Of a DNA stretch of 64,000 nucleotides, positions 8,405-16,269 are shown one piece after another. The stretch's first letter is position 1; each line of letters opens with the position of its first letter. This stretch comes from Flexivirga meconopsidis (lineage in GTDB: Bacteria; Actinomycetota; Actinomycetes; Actinomycetales; Dermatophilaceae). A program made the translations under genes and the position numbers. Location: the NCBI RefSeq assembly GCF_026162425.1, contig NZ_JAOBQJ010000004.1, positions 310,001-374,000 of the forward strand. Reading direction: 5' to 3'. The notes under the pieces are model-generated. The model was given only the letters and a program-made list of their open reading frames with translations, was not told where the DNA came from and did no database searches.

Positions 8405-9955
8405 TCACGCGCCGCCGAGGGCCCGCACCGTCTGGATGGTGTCGGCCTCGTCGGCGGTCTTGTCGTCGCGATAGCGCAGCACCCGGGCGAAGCGGAGCGC
8501 GATCCCGCCCGGGTAGCGGGTCGAGCGCTGCAGCCCGTCGAAGGCGATCTCGACGACCTGCTCGGGCCGGACGCGCACCACCCAGTCGCCGGTGTCGGTG
8601 GCCAGCTCGGTGAAGCGCTCCGTCTGCCAGCGCAGCATCTCGTCCGTCATACCCTTGAAAGTCTTTCCGAGCATGATGAATTCGCCGGTTTGCGGGTCGC
8701 GGGCGCCGAGGTGGATGTTGGACAGCAGCCCCTTGCGCCGGCCGCTGCCCCACTCGACCGCGAGCACCACCAGGTCGAGGGTGTGCCTGGGTTTGACCTT
8801 GACCCAGCCGGCACCCCTCCTGCCCGCTGCGTATGCCGAGCCGAGCGCCTTGACGACCACGCCCTCGTGACCAGCGGCGACCTGATCGTCGAAGAACCGC
8901 TGCGCGCCGTCGGGATCGGTGATCTGCTGCCGTGGCACGCGGCAGCGCTGCGGCACCAGGGCGTCCATCCGGCGCTGCCGGTCGGCGAGCGGCTGATCGA
9001 TCAGATCCTCGCCGTCGACGTGCAGCAGGTCGAAGAACATCGGCGTCACCGGCACCTGCTCGCGCAGCTGCGCCGTGTCGCCCTGGCTGGCCGTGCGGGC
9101 GCCGGTGACCTGGAACGACTCCGGTCGCCCGTCGGCGCGCAGTGCGATCGCCTCACCGTCGAGCACGGCGGTCTCCGCGGGCAGTGCGCGGACGATCTCG
9201 ACCACCTCCGGCAGCCGGTCGGTGATCTCCTCCAGGCTGCGGGTGAACAGCCGCACGTCGTCGCCGAGCTTGTGCGCCTGTACCCGGATGCCGTCGAGCT
9301 TCACCTCCACCTGCTGCGCGGCCCTGTCCAGCGCCCCCGGGTCGAGCGTCTCCCCGTCGATCGCCTCGGCGACCGTGGGCGCGCTCCCGGCGAGCATCGG
9401 GCGCACCGGTCGGCCGACGACGAGACCGATCTGCTCGACCTCTGGCAGTCCGCCGCGCAGCGCGGCCTGGGCGACCGGTGCGGCATACCCGGCCAGCATG
9501 ACCGCCCGCCGGATCGCGGGCTCGGGCACGCCGCTGGCGGCGGCGATCGCCGCGAGCATCACCCCGTCGCCGGCTCCCTGCCGCAGCTCGCCGCCGATGA
9601 GTCGCGCGACGAACTGCTGCTCGTCGGCGGTCAACCGCCCGAAAAGGTCTGCTACCAACGTCTTTCGGCGCCCCGCGGAGCCCGCGCCGTTCTGTGAGCC
9701 GATCTCGGTCAGGGCCGTGTCGAGCTCGGTCACGGTGACCGCCGGCTGCTCGGCAGGCACTGCCAGCTCGCGCAGACCGCGCCACCCGACGCCGATGCGC
9801 CGCTGTGGCAGCACCCCCGCCAGGTAGGCCGCGACGAGCAGCACCTCGTCGCCGTCGGCGCGCCGCAGGGCGTCCGCGACCGCGGCTCGCTTGGCGTCCC
9901 GGGACCGGGTGGCGCCGACCTGCGCCGAGGTGGTGATGACGTCGTGCAGCAGCAT
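8405..9955 (-). CDS. ATP-dependent DNA ligase
   Basis: A 516-residue LigB-type (mycobacterial Rv3062-like) ATP-dependent DNA ligase that seals nicks after self-adenylation. The nucleotidyl-lysine is in EVKLDGIR (K219), preceded by a roughly 200-residue DNA-binding N domain and followed by the nucleotidyltransferase motifs DGEAIAL, FFDLLHVDG, EGVVVKALGSAYAAGRRG and WVKVKPR, then an OB-fold ending near TIQTVRALGG. It is an accessory ligase in addition to the essential NAD-dependent LigA. ATG at 9955 (MLLHDVITTS) is the family start. Divergent from the MDR reductase gene. Confidence 0.95.
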   Translation of the reverse strand: MLLHDVITTSAQVGATRSRDAKRAAVADALRRADGDEVLLVAAYLAGVLPQRRIGVGWRGLRELAVPAEQPAVTVTELDTALTEIGSQNGAGSAGRRKTLVADLFGRLTADEQQFVARLIGGELRQGAGDGVMLAAIAAASGVPEPAIRRAVMLAGYAAPVAQAALRGGLPEVEQIGLVVGRPVRPMLAGSAPTVAEAIDGETLDPGALDRAAQQVEVKLDGIRVQAHKLGDDVRLFTRSLEEITDRLPEVVEIVRALPAETAVLDGEAIALRADGRPESFQVTGARTASQGDTAQLREQVPVTPMFFDLLHVDGEDLIDQPLADRQRRMDALVPQRCRVPRQQITDPDGAQRFFDDQVAAGHEGVVVKALGSAYAAGRRGAGWVKVKPRHTLDLVVLAVEWGSGRRKGLLSNIHLGARDPQTGEFIMLGKTFKGMTDEMLRWQTERFTELATDTGDWVVRVRPEQVVEIAFDGLQRSTRYPGGIALRFARVLRYRDDKTADEADTIQTVRALGGA

Positions 9956-9998
9956 GTGTGCAGTGTGCCCGCAGCCCCCGACATACGGGCGGAGTTGA

Positions 9999-11042
9999 AT
10001 GGGGGCCATGCAGACAACGCGCATCGTGCTGGCCGCCCGCCCCCAAGGCGAACCCACCGCCGCAGACTTCCGCACCGAGACGGTCGAGCTGCCCGCCCCG
10101 CAGGACGGGCAGGTGTCGCTCGAGACGATCTATCTCTCGCTCGACCCCTACATGCGCGGCCGGATGAGCGATGCCAAGTCGTATGCCGAGCCGGTCCCGA
10201 TCGGCGGCACGATGGTCGGGGCGACGGTGTCGCGCGTCGTGGAGTCCCGCGACGACAACTTCAAGCCCGGTGACTACGTGCTCGGCTACGGCGGGTGGCA
10301 GACGCATTCGGTGGAGGGCACCGGTCATCTCGTCCCGCTCGACCCGCACGCCGCTCCACTCTCGACGGCGCTCGGGGTGCTCGGAATGCCTGGTTTCACT
10401 GCGTATTCGGGGTTGCTGACGATCGGCCGGCCGAAGCCGGGCGAGACCGTGGTGGTCGCCGCCGCGACCGGCCCGGTCGGTTCGGCGGTCGGGCAGATCG
10501 CCCAGCTCAAGGGCGCGCGTGCGGTCGGCATTGCGGGCGGCCCGGCGAAGGTCGCCTATCTGCACGACCTGGGCTTCGACGCGGCCATCGACCACCGCGC
10601 GCCCGACTTCAAGGAGCAGCTCAAGGCGGCGACACCGGACGGCATCGACGTCTACTTCGAGAACGTCGGAGGTCCGGTCTTCGACGCGGTGCTCCCCCGA
10701 CTCAACACCTACGCGCGGGTGCCGGTGTGCGGGCTGATCGCGTCATACAACGCGACAGAGGCGCCGGCCGGACCCGACCGCCTCGGTCTGCTGATGCGCA
10801 CGATCCTCACCAAGAGCCTGACCGTGCGCGGCTTCATCCAGAGCGAGTTCGTCAAGGACCAGCTCGGCGACTTCCGCCGCGACATGACCGCGTGGGTGGC
10901 GGACGGCAAGGTGCGCTACCGGGAGGACGTCGTCGAGGGCTTGGACAACGCGGTCAGCGCCTTCCAGGGGCTGCTGCGCGGGGACAACTTCGGCAAGCTC
11001 GTCGTGCAGGTGTCGGCGGCGCCGGAACCTTCGACGCGCTAG
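9999..11042 (+). CDS. NADP-dependent MDR-family oxidoreductase
   Basis: Medium-chain zinc-independent reductase/dehydrogenase of about 345 residues, of the leukotriene B4 12-hydroxydehydrogenase/CurA-like group (2-alkenal or prostaglandin-type enone reduction). Evidence: SLDPYMRGRMSD substrate segment, Rossmann motif VVAAATGPVGSAVGQIAQLKGAR, DVYFENVGGPVFDAVLP and the TVRGFIQSEF region. Two in-frame ATGs exist (9999 and 10008); the second gives the homologous start MQTTRIVLAARPQG. No structural zinc cysteines. It is monocistronic-looking, divergent from the DNA ligase. Confidence 0.9.
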   Translation: MGAMQTTRIVLAARPQGEPTAADFRTETVELPAPQDGQVSLETIYLSLDPYMRGRMSDAKSYAEPVPIGGTMVGATVSRVVESRDDNFKPGDYVLGYGGWQTHSVEGTGHLVPLDPHAAPLSTALGVLGMPGFTAYSGLLTIGRPKPGETVVVAAATGPVGSAVGQIAQLKGARAVGIAGGPAKVAYLHDLGFDAAIDHRAPDFKEQLKAATPDGIDVYFENVGGPVFDAVLPRLNTYARVPVCGLIASYNATEAPAGPDRLGLLMRTILTKSLTVRGFIQSEFVKDQLGDFRRDMTAWVADGKVRYREDVVEGLDNAVSAFQGLLRGDNFGKLVVQVSAAPEPSTR

Positions 11043-11099
11043 CGTCGCTGTCGAAGAGGAAGACTCGAAGTTCGTTCGAAGGTTCACGAAGGGAAGATC

Positions 11100-11684
11100 A
11101 TGCCGGTCAATCTGAGCAAGGGCGCCAACATCTCACTGGAGAAGGCCGCGCCGGGGATGTCGACGGCGATCGTCGGCCTGGGCTGGAACCCGCGCACCAC
11201 CGATGGCGCGCAGTTCGACCTCGACGCCTCCGTGCTGATCCTCGGCGCGGACGGAAAGGTGCGCCAGCAAAGCGATTTCGTCTTCTACAACAACCTCACC
11301 GGCGACAACGGCTCGGTGCAGCACCTCGGTGACAACCGCACCGGTGAGGGCGAGGGCGACGACGAGCAGATCAAGCTCAACCTCGGTCAGATCTCCGCGG
11401 ACGTCGACCGGATCGCGTTCGTGGCGTCCATCGACCAGGCCGACAGCCGCGGCCAGAACTTCGGTCAGGTCTCCGATGCGTTCATCCGGGTCTTCGACGC
11501 CGACGACCCGAACAACGCCGACAAGGGTGCGCGCTACGACCTCGGCGAGGACGCGGCCACCGAGACCGCGCTGGTCTTCGGCGAGCTCTACCGCAACAAC
11601 GGCGAGTGGAAGTTCCGCGCGGTCGGCCAGGGCTACTCGACCGGACTCGCCGGCGTCATCCAGGACTTCGGCCTGTCCGTCTGA
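11100..11684 (+). CDS. TerD family stress protein
   Basis: A 194-residue TerD domain protein. Seen: GANISLEKAAPGMSTAIVGLGW at the start, the calcium-binding-like acidic stretches FDLDASVLIL and NRTGEGEGDDEQI, and GKVRQQSDFVFYNNL. TerD proteins bind Ca2+ and occur in tellurite/phage/colicin stress operons, but streptomycetes and relatives keep many free-standing copies, as here; no other ter genes are nearby. The ATG at 11100 has a good ribosome site (GAAGGGA). A strong hairpin terminator follows at 11709. Confidence 0.95.
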   Translation: MPVNLSKGANISLEKAAPGMSTAIVGLGWNPRTTDGAQFDLDASVLILGADGKVRQQSDFVFYNNLTGDNGSVQHLGDNRTGEGEGDDEQIKLNLGQISADVDRIAFVASIDQADSRGQNFGQVSDAFIRVFDADDPNNADKGARYDLGEDAATETALVFGELYRNNGEWKFRAVGQGYSTGLAGVIQDFGLSV

Positions 11685-11708
11685 GCGCGGTTGCGCCACA
11701 AGCAGATT

Positions 11709-11743
11709 CGTGGGGTATGACGGGGCTCCCGTCATACCCCACG
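11709..11743. terminator. Bidirectional hairpin terminator between terD and SRPBCC gene
   Basis: A perfect 16-bp inverted repeat (11709-11724 with 11728-11743, loop GCT) sits between two convergent genes, with a further CCACAAG/CTTGTGG pair outside it. Each arm contains the octamer GTATGACG/CGTCATAC that is over-represented across the window. No T-tract, as is common for actinobacterial terminators. Confidence 0.8.
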
Positions 11744-11762
11744 AGTGTCTTGTGGGGCGGCC

Positions 11763-12215
11763 TCAGCTGGGCGGGCTGACCAGCTTCTCGAGCTTGCCGA
11801 AGGAGCTCTCCCAGCCGGCCTTCGCCTGCTCGACCATGTCGTCCGGGAAGGGTCCCTGGGTCACCGACAGCTGCGTGCCGGCAGGCGCGTCGGCGAATTC
11901 CAGCCGCAGCGTGACGGCGGTGCCGTCCTCCAGGCCGGGGAAACCAGTGACCTGCTCGGTGCCGACCAGCGTCTGGTCGGCGGTGAACTCGGTGAGCGTC
12001 GCCTCGACCGGCGATTTCAGCTCCGGGTTGTCGTCGGCGACCATCGTGAGCCGCCACGCGCCGCCCTGGCGCGGCTCGACGGTGACGCTGTCCTCGGGCA
12101 CATGGAAGCCCTCGGGGCCGAACCAGGCGGCCAGCTCGGCCGGGTCGACGAACGCGCGGAAGAGACGTTGCCGGGACGTGCGGAACTCGTGGGTGACGTG
12201 CAACTGCTCGGGCAT
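11763..12215 (-). CDS. SRPBCC/AHSA1-like protein
   Basis: A 150-residue START/Bet v1-like (SRPBCC, AHSA1 domain) protein. The opening VTHEFRTSRQRLFRAFVDPAELAAWFGPEGF is the classic AHSA1 signature, and the closing WESSFGKLEKLV helix completes the helix-grip fold. The family binds hydrophobic ligands or acts in stress responses; in actinobacteria such genes often travel with an ArsR regulator, which is absent here. Start ATG 12215. Convergent with terD, sharing the hairpin terminator. Confidence 0.85.
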   Translation of the reverse strand: MPEQLHVTHEFRTSRQRLFRAFVDPAELAAWFGPEGFHVPEDSVTVEPRQGGAWRLTMVADDNPELKSPVEATLTEFTADQTLVGTEQVTGFPGLEDGTAVTLRLEFADAPAGTQLSVTQGPFPDDMVEQAKAGWESSFGKLEKLVSPPS

Positions 12216-12315
12216 GACGGGTCCTCTCGGGATGGGGCCGGTCCGGGGTCAGGGGTGTTGCCCGCCGATCCTTGCAGGGGCAGGCGCCGATGCGGGAGTT
12301 TCGCCCTCTCCGTGC

Positions 12316-12321
12316 TAGTGT
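12316..12321 (+). promoter_or_regulatory. Possible -10 box of the tRNA-Leu promoter
   Basis: TAGTGT lies 46 nt upstream of the mature tRNA 5' end. No convincing -35 hexamer at proper spacing is seen, so this is a tentative assignment. Confidence 0.3.
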
Positions 12322-12367
12322 TTCCGGTCGTTGGCCAGGCGGTTTCCGCCTGCTGACGCACCCATTT

Positions 12368-12450
12368 GTCCGGGTGGCGGAATGGCAGACGCGCTAGCTT
12401 GAGGTGCTAGTCCCTTAACGGGGGTGGGGGTTCAAGTCCCCCTCCGGACA
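12368..12450 (+). tRNA. tRNA-Leu (anticodon GAG)
   Basis: Full cloverleaf: acceptor GTCCGGG pairs with TCCGGAC (one G-T), discriminator A12450, no encoded CCA. The anticodon stem CTAGC/GCTAG encloses the loop TTGAGGT, anticodon GAG, reading CUC/CUU leucine codons. The long variable arm (GTCCCTTAACGGGGG region) is typical of tRNA-Leu, and the T arm is GGGGG-TTCAAGT-CCCCC. A hairpin terminator follows. Confidence 0.97.
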
Positions 12451-12458
12451 CTGGTGGG

Positions 12459-12491
12459 ATCGGCGGCCCGGCTTCGTGCTGGGCCGCCGAT
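12459..12491 (+). terminator. Terminator after tRNA-Leu
   Basis: An 11-bp GC-rich stem (12459-12469 with 12481-12491), 11-nt loop, followed by TTGCTGTTG. It could also serve the convergent thioesterase gene that ends at 12521. Confidence 0.75.
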
Positions 12492-12520
12492 TTGCTGTTG
12501 CGGCGGCCGCCGGTCCCGGG

Positions 12521-13354
12521 TCAGGCCCGCGGTGACTCACCCGGGCGCACCGAGAGGCCCCCGTTCGCGAGCGTGCTCAGCGCCGCGTGTCCGAAGACAC
12601 CCTCGCGGTCGTAGTAGGCGGCGGTGCCGATCGAGATCCCGTCGTGTGCGATGCGGTCCTCGGCGACCAGGCCGATGCCTCCGCCGACCGGCAGGCGGGC
12701 GAACGTCACGCTCGCGTCGGCGTTGATGTGCTCCACCCCGTGGGTGCCCCAGTGCACGACCAGGTTGGTCATGTCGGCGGCAATCCCGAGCTGCTGGAAG
12801 GATGTCGGCGCCTCCCCCTCGACCAACGGCACCGGCAGCTGCCAGACGCGCTTGCGGTCGCCGTTGAGGTGGTCGAGAGCCTCGCTCGACCACGGTGCGT
12901 CACCGCTGCGGTAGTAGCGCCCGCCGTCGTCCGGTAGCAGGTCTGCCGGCGGCAGTTCCGGTGGTCGCCGATCCGGGTGCCACACCTGCCCGGTCGCGTC
13001 CGCGCCCGGCGCGAGAAAGAGCGTGTGCGCGCGGGCCACCACCTCATCACCCTGGCGGAGTTGCGCATCGACGAGCCCGAGCCGCCGGCCGCGCTGCACC
13101 ACCTCCACGCGGGTGTATGACGGCGCCATACGAGCAGGACGGAACAGGTCGATCGACAGCCGCGCAGGGCGCAGGCCGGACATGTCGTCCCTCGTGCCGA
13201 GTTCGGTGGCGCGCGCGAGGATTCCGGTCACGGCGGGTCCGCGCAGGTGCTTGGGGTTCCAGCCGCTCCGCGCCAGCTCCAGTGGGTGCAGCAGTTCGCC
13301 GGTCGACGTCTGTTCGCTCGCGAAGTACGCGGCATACCCGGCCGTGTCCGACAT
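12521..13354 (-). CDS. Acyl-CoA thioesterase family protein (double hotdog)
   Basis: A 277-residue protein of the TesB/4HBT_3-type thioesterase family that would hydrolyse acyl-CoA. It has two hotdog repeats: residues about 15-110 (YFASEQTSTGELLHPLELARSGWNPKHLRGPAVTGILA) and 160-270, where WGTHGVEHINADASVTFARLPVGGGIGL holds the second hotdog strand pattern. ATG 13354 is the homologous start; the frame runs on far upstream antisense to the acyl-CoA dehydrogenase and is not coding there. It is divergent from that dehydrogenase, which supports a fatty-acid metabolic role. Confidence 0.88.
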   Translation of the reverse strand: MSDTAGYAAYFASEQTSTGELLHPLELARSGWNPKHLRGPAVTGILARATELGTRDDMSGLRPARLSIDLFRPARMAPSYTRVEVVQRGRRLGLVDAQLRQGDEVVARAHTLFLAPGADATGQVWHPDRRPPELPPADLLPDDGGRYYRSGDAPWSSEALDHLNGDRKRVWQLPVPLVEGEAPTSFQQLGIAADMTNLVVHWGTHGVEHINADASVTFARLPVGGGIGLVAEDRIAHDGISIGTAAYYDREGVFGHAALSTLANGGLSVRPGESPRA

Positions 13355-13453
13355 GCTGACCTCCCAGTGCAGGGTGCAGCCGAGGATCGGCGACGGCCGC
13401 AGAAGCGTTGTCAGCCTATGAGTCCGATGACGCACCCGTCGCACCGGCCGGTC

Positions 13454-13459
13454 TAAGGT
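13454..13459 (+). promoter_or_regulatory. Candidate -10 box for acyl-CoA dehydrogenase gene
   Basis: TAAGGT 45 nt ahead of the TTG start, within the divergent thioesterase/dehydrogenase gap. The downstream leader has a GAGGAG ribosome site. No -35 recognised. Confidence 0.3.
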
Positions 13460-13504
13460 GCGGAGCTGGCGGAGCAGTGCCCAACCCGAGCCGAGGAGAC
13501 GACG

Positions 13505-14665
13505 TTGTCCGAGATCAGCGACGAGGACTTCCAGCCGATCCTGGCGCAGGTGCGGCAGTGGATCCGGACCCGAGTTGTGCCGCGGGAGAACGAAATTGCC
13601 GATGCCGACGCCATCCCGGACGACCTGCGCGCGCAGGCCAAGGAAATGGGCTTGTTCGGATATGCCATCCCGCAGCAGTGGGGTGGCCTCGGACTGGATC
13701 TGACCCAAGACGTCGAGTTCGCACTCGAGTTCGGCTACACCAGCCTCGCCGTACGCTCGATGTTCGGCACCAACAACGGCATCGCCGGTCAGGTGCTCGT
13801 CGGCTTCGGCACCGATGAGCAGAAGCAAGAATGGCTGGAGCGGCTCGCCTCCGGGGCGGTGGTGGCGTCGTTCGCACTCACCGAGCCCGGAGCCGGGTCC
13901 AACCCAGCCGGGTTGCGCACCAAGGCGATTCGAGACGGCGACGACTGGGTCATCGACGGCGAGAAGTGCTTCATCACCAACGCCCCGCTGGCCGACCTCT
14001 TCGTCACCTTCGCGCGCACCCGGCCCGCCGACGAGTCCGGCCCGGGCATCGCGGTCTTCCTCGTCCCGGCCGGCACGCCGGGTGTCGAGGTCGCGCCGAA
14101 GGACAAGAAGATGGGCCAGGAGGGCGCGTGGACGGCGAACGTGCGCTTCGACGGCGTCCGGGTGCCCGCGGCGGCGCTCGTCGGCGGGGACGTCGATGCC
14201 GGCTACCGGGCCGCGATGGCGTCGCTCGCGCGAGGCCGGGTGCACATCGCGGCGCTGGCGGTGGGTACGGCGCAGCGCGCGCTCGACGAGTCGCTCGCGC
14301 ACGCCGCGGTCGCGACGCAGGGCGGCACGCCGATCGGCGACTTCCAGCTCGTCCAGGCGATGCTCGCCGATCAGCAGACCGGGGTCCTTGCCGGTCGGGC
14401 GCTCGTGCGCGACACCGCCGCCAAGTACGTCTCCGGCGAGGACCGCCGCATCGGCCCCTCGGTCGCGAAGCTCTTCTGCACCGAAATGGCAGGAACGACA
14501 GCCGATCTCGCGGTGCAGATCCATGGCGGCTCCGGCTACCTGCGCGACCTCGCCGTCGAGCGGATCTACCGCGACGTGCGGCTGTTGCGCCTCTACGAGG
14601 GCACCAGTGAGATCCAGCGACTGATCATCGGCGGCGGCCTGGTGCGTCAGGCGAAGGCGCGCTGA
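13505..14665 (+). CDS. Acyl-CoA dehydrogenase family protein
   Basis: FAD-dependent acyl-CoA dehydrogenase, 386 residues. Domain order is canonical: N-terminal helical domain, middle beta domain with FALTEPGAGSNPAGLRTKA (FAD/substrate loop) and WVIDGEKCFITNAP, then the C-terminal helical domain with QIHGGSGYLRDLAVERIYRDVR and the catalytic glutamate in LYEGTSEIQRLIIG. A TTG start at 13505 with upstream GAGGAG is used. The GrpB gene begins 3 nt after the stop. Chain-length specificity cannot be told. Confidence 0.95.
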   Translation: MSEISDEDFQPILAQVRQWIRTRVVPRENEIADADAIPDDLRAQAKEMGLFGYAIPQQWGGLGLDLTQDVEFALEFGYTSLAVRSMFGTNNGIAGQVLVGFGTDEQKQEWLERLASGAVVASFALTEPGAGSNPAGLRTKAIRDGDDWVIDGEKCFITNAPLADLFVTFARTRPADESGPGIAVFLVPAGTPGVEVAPKDKKMGQEGAWTANVRFDGVRVPAAALVGGDVDAGYRAAMASLARGRVHIAALAVGTAQRALDESLAHAAVATQGGTPIGDFQLVQAMLADQQTGVLAGRALVRDTAAKYVSGEDRRIGPSVAKLFCTEMAGTTADLAVQIHGGSGYLRDLAVERIYRDVRLLRLYEGTSEIQRLIIGGGLVRQAKAR

Positions 14666-14668
14666 CGG

Positions 14669-15250
14669 ATGCCCTTCCCGGACGAGGAGTTCGCGCGGCG
14701 GGTGATCGTCTCGCCATACAACGTCGGCTGGGCGGCCGAAGGGATCGATCTCGCCGATCGACTGCGCGGGCTGATGCCCGATGCTCTCGCAGTGGACCAC
14801 ATCGGCTCGACCGCTGTGCCCGGACTGCCTGCCAAGGACTGTCTCGACATGATGGTGCGGGTGGCCGACATCGATGCGATTGAGGTCGACTCATTGCGAC
14901 GAGAAGGTTTTCGGCTGCGGCCGGAGCCGTGGAACCGTGACGAGCAACTGGACGGCCGGATCTGGCCGAAGCTGGTCTTTGCTCCTCCGGTGGGCGGCAG
15001 GTCGATGAATGTGCATATCCGGCAAGTGGATTCGGCCACTGCTCGTTACGCCCTGCTCTTCCGGGACTTTCTTCGCGCCGACGACGCATGCCGCCAGACC
15101 TGGGGAGCCTTCAAGGAGCGGCTGGCCGAGAGCGTGCCGACCGACCTCATGGCGTACGGACAGGTCAAGGCAACCGCGCAACCACTACTGATGACGGCCG
15201 CAGAGGCCTGGGCCGCGCGCACGGACTGGCGCCCCACCGTCGCCGAATGA
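14669..15250 (+). CDS. GrpB family protein
   Basis: A 193-residue member of the GrpB/UPF0157 family, nucleotidyltransferase-fold proteins of unclear biochemical role. Typical features are the DHIGSTAVPGLPAKDCLDMMV segment (GS-x10-D-like pattern) and the histidine in NVHIRQVDS. It is 3 nt downstream of the acyl-CoA dehydrogenase and likely co-transcribed, though a functional link is not obvious. Confidence 0.85.
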   Translation: MPFPDEEFARRVIVSPYNVGWAAEGIDLADRLRGLMPDALAVDHIGSTAVPGLPAKDCLDMMVRVADIDAIEVDSLRREGFRLRPEPWNRDEQLDGRIWPKLVFAPPVGGRSMNVHIRQVDSATARYALLFRDFLRADDACRQTWGAFKERLAESVPTDLMAYGQVKATAQPLLMTAAEAWAARTDWRPTVAE

Positions 15251-15282
15251 CCGTTCGTCGGCGCAAGAGGCCTCTCCCGCAC

Positions 15283-15288
15283 TAGCAT
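15283..15288 (+). promoter_or_regulatory. Candidate -10 box for thioredoxin gene
   Basis: TAGCAT 31 nt upstream of the ATG at 15320, followed by a strong GGGAGG ribosome site. No clear -35. Confidence 0.35.
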
Positions 15289-15319
15289 TGCGGCACCGAG
15301 TTGCTCCGGGAGGTTACGC

Positions 15320-15769
15320 ATGGCCAGCACCGACGGCACCGTCATCAAGTGTCCGCACTGCGGCACGGCAAACCGGGTGCGCCCGATCGCCAAGGGCATT
15401 CCGCGGTGCGCGAAGTGTCACAGGCCGCTGCCATGGGTGGTGACCGCCGACCAGAGCAGCTTCGACGCCGAGACGACGAGTTCGGTGCCGGTGCTGGTCG
15501 ACTTCTGGGCACCGTGGTGCGGTCCCTGCCGGATGATCTCGCCCGTGCTCGAGAAGCTCGCCGCCCGTTACGCCGGCAAGCTCAAGGTCGTCAAGGTCAA
15601 CGTCGACGAGAATCCCGCGCTCGCCCAGCGGTTCGAGGCGCTCAGCATCCCGCTGCTGGTGCTCATCGAGGACGGCAAGCCGGTCGACCGGCAGGTCGGC
15701 GCCGTCCCCGAGTCGCAACTCGTGGCGTGGATCAAACCCCGGCTCGGTGCCAAAGCGGCGGCCGACTGA
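15320..15769 (+). CDS. trxC: Thioredoxin with N-terminal zinc finger (Trx2/TrxC type)
   Basis: A 149-residue disulfide reductase. Residues 11-40 form a zinc module (CPHC and CAKC pairs), the rest is a thioredoxin fold with the active site FWAPWCGPCRMISP and the cis-proline segment SIPLLVLIEDGK. The fused zinc finger distinguishes Trx2/TrxC from TrxA; in E. coli TrxC it tunes redox potential and responds to oxidative stress. The start is well supported by GGGAGG at normal spacing. The next gene is the riboswitch-controlled SMR exporter; the two are probably separate transcripts. Confidence 0.93.
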   Translation: MASTDGTVIKCPHCGTANRVRPIAKGIPRCAKCHRPLPWVVTADQSSFDAETTSSVPVLVDFWAPWCGPCRMISPVLEKLAARYAGKLKVVKVNVDENPALAQRFEALSIPLLVLIEDGKPVDRQVGAVPESQLVAWIKPRLGAKAAAD

Positions 15770-15887
15770 CCGTCAGGGTTGGCGCGAGCGGGACCGGCAT
15801 ACTCGCCCGAAGCGGCCGAGTGCGCCGATTTGCCCGCCGCGCACGCACGTGCGAGCCTCGAACCAGGCCGCCCTCATGGGCTCGGCC

Positions 15888-15940
15888 CCGGACGAGCGGC
15901 GTCGTACCCGGACAGCGACAAGACGACTCCTTGGAGGAGT
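15888..15940 (+). promoter_or_regulatory. Guanidine-III (ykkC-III) riboswitch with Shine-Dalgarno switch
   Basis: The block matches the guanidine-III aptamer almost base for base: CCGGACGAG, then GCGTCGTACCCGG, then ACAGCGACAAGACGAC. P1 is CCGG (15888-15891) with CCGG (15908-15911). The pseudoknot is GTCGT (15901-15905) with ACGAC (15923-15927). Directly after it ACTCCT (15926-15931) can pair with AGGAGT (15935-15940), the ribosome site of the next gene. Pseudoknot and anti-Shine-Dalgarno stem share A15926-C15927, so guanidine binding should free the ribosome site and turn on translation of the exporter. The aptamer is a known class; the switching mechanism is inferred. Confidence 0.95.
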
Positions 15941-15946
15941 GCTGTC

Positions 15947-16261
15947 ATGTCCTGGATCATTCTCGTCGCCGCCGGAGTCCTCGAAGCCGTCTGGGCCACG
16001 GCCCTCGGCAAATCGGAGGGCTTCACCCGCCTCTGGCCGTCCGCCGTCTTCGTCGTCGCGGTCGTGCTCAGCATGGGCGGTCTCGCCTACGCCATGCGCG
16101 ACCTGCCGACCGGCACGGCATACGCGGTCTGGACCGGCATCGGCGCCTCGCTCACCGTCATCTACGCGATGGCGACCGGCGAGGAACCTGCGACGCTGGT
16201 GCGCATGCTGCTGATCGGCGGCATCGTCGCGTGCGTCGCCGGACTGAAATTCCTGCACTGA
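15947..16261 (+). CDS. gdx: SMR family guanidinium exporter (Gdx/SugE type)
   Basis: A 104-residue, four-helix small multidrug resistance protein. The central glutamate and tryptophan of the Gdx subtype are in AGVLEAVWATALGKSEGF, and helix 3 carries TAYAVWTGIGASLTV. Gdx proteins export guanidinium in exchange for protons as antiparallel dimers at the inner membrane. The guanidine-III riboswitch immediately upstream makes this substrate assignment strong. The start is ATG 15947, with the AGGAG of the riboswitch stem as ribosome site. Only one SMR gene is present, consistent with a homodimer. Confidence 0.95.
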   Translation: MSWIILVAAGVLEAVWATALGKSEGFTRLWPSAVFVVAVVLSMGGLAYAMRDLPTGTAYAVWTGIGASLTVIYAMATGEEPATLVRMLLIGGIVACVAGLKFLH

Positions 16262-16269
16262 GCGGCGCC

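Noticed and set aside
11100-11684. Tellurite-resistance or phage-defence ter operon
   Set aside because: Only a lone terD is present, which is common in actinobacteria; no terB/C/Z or associated genes are adjacent.
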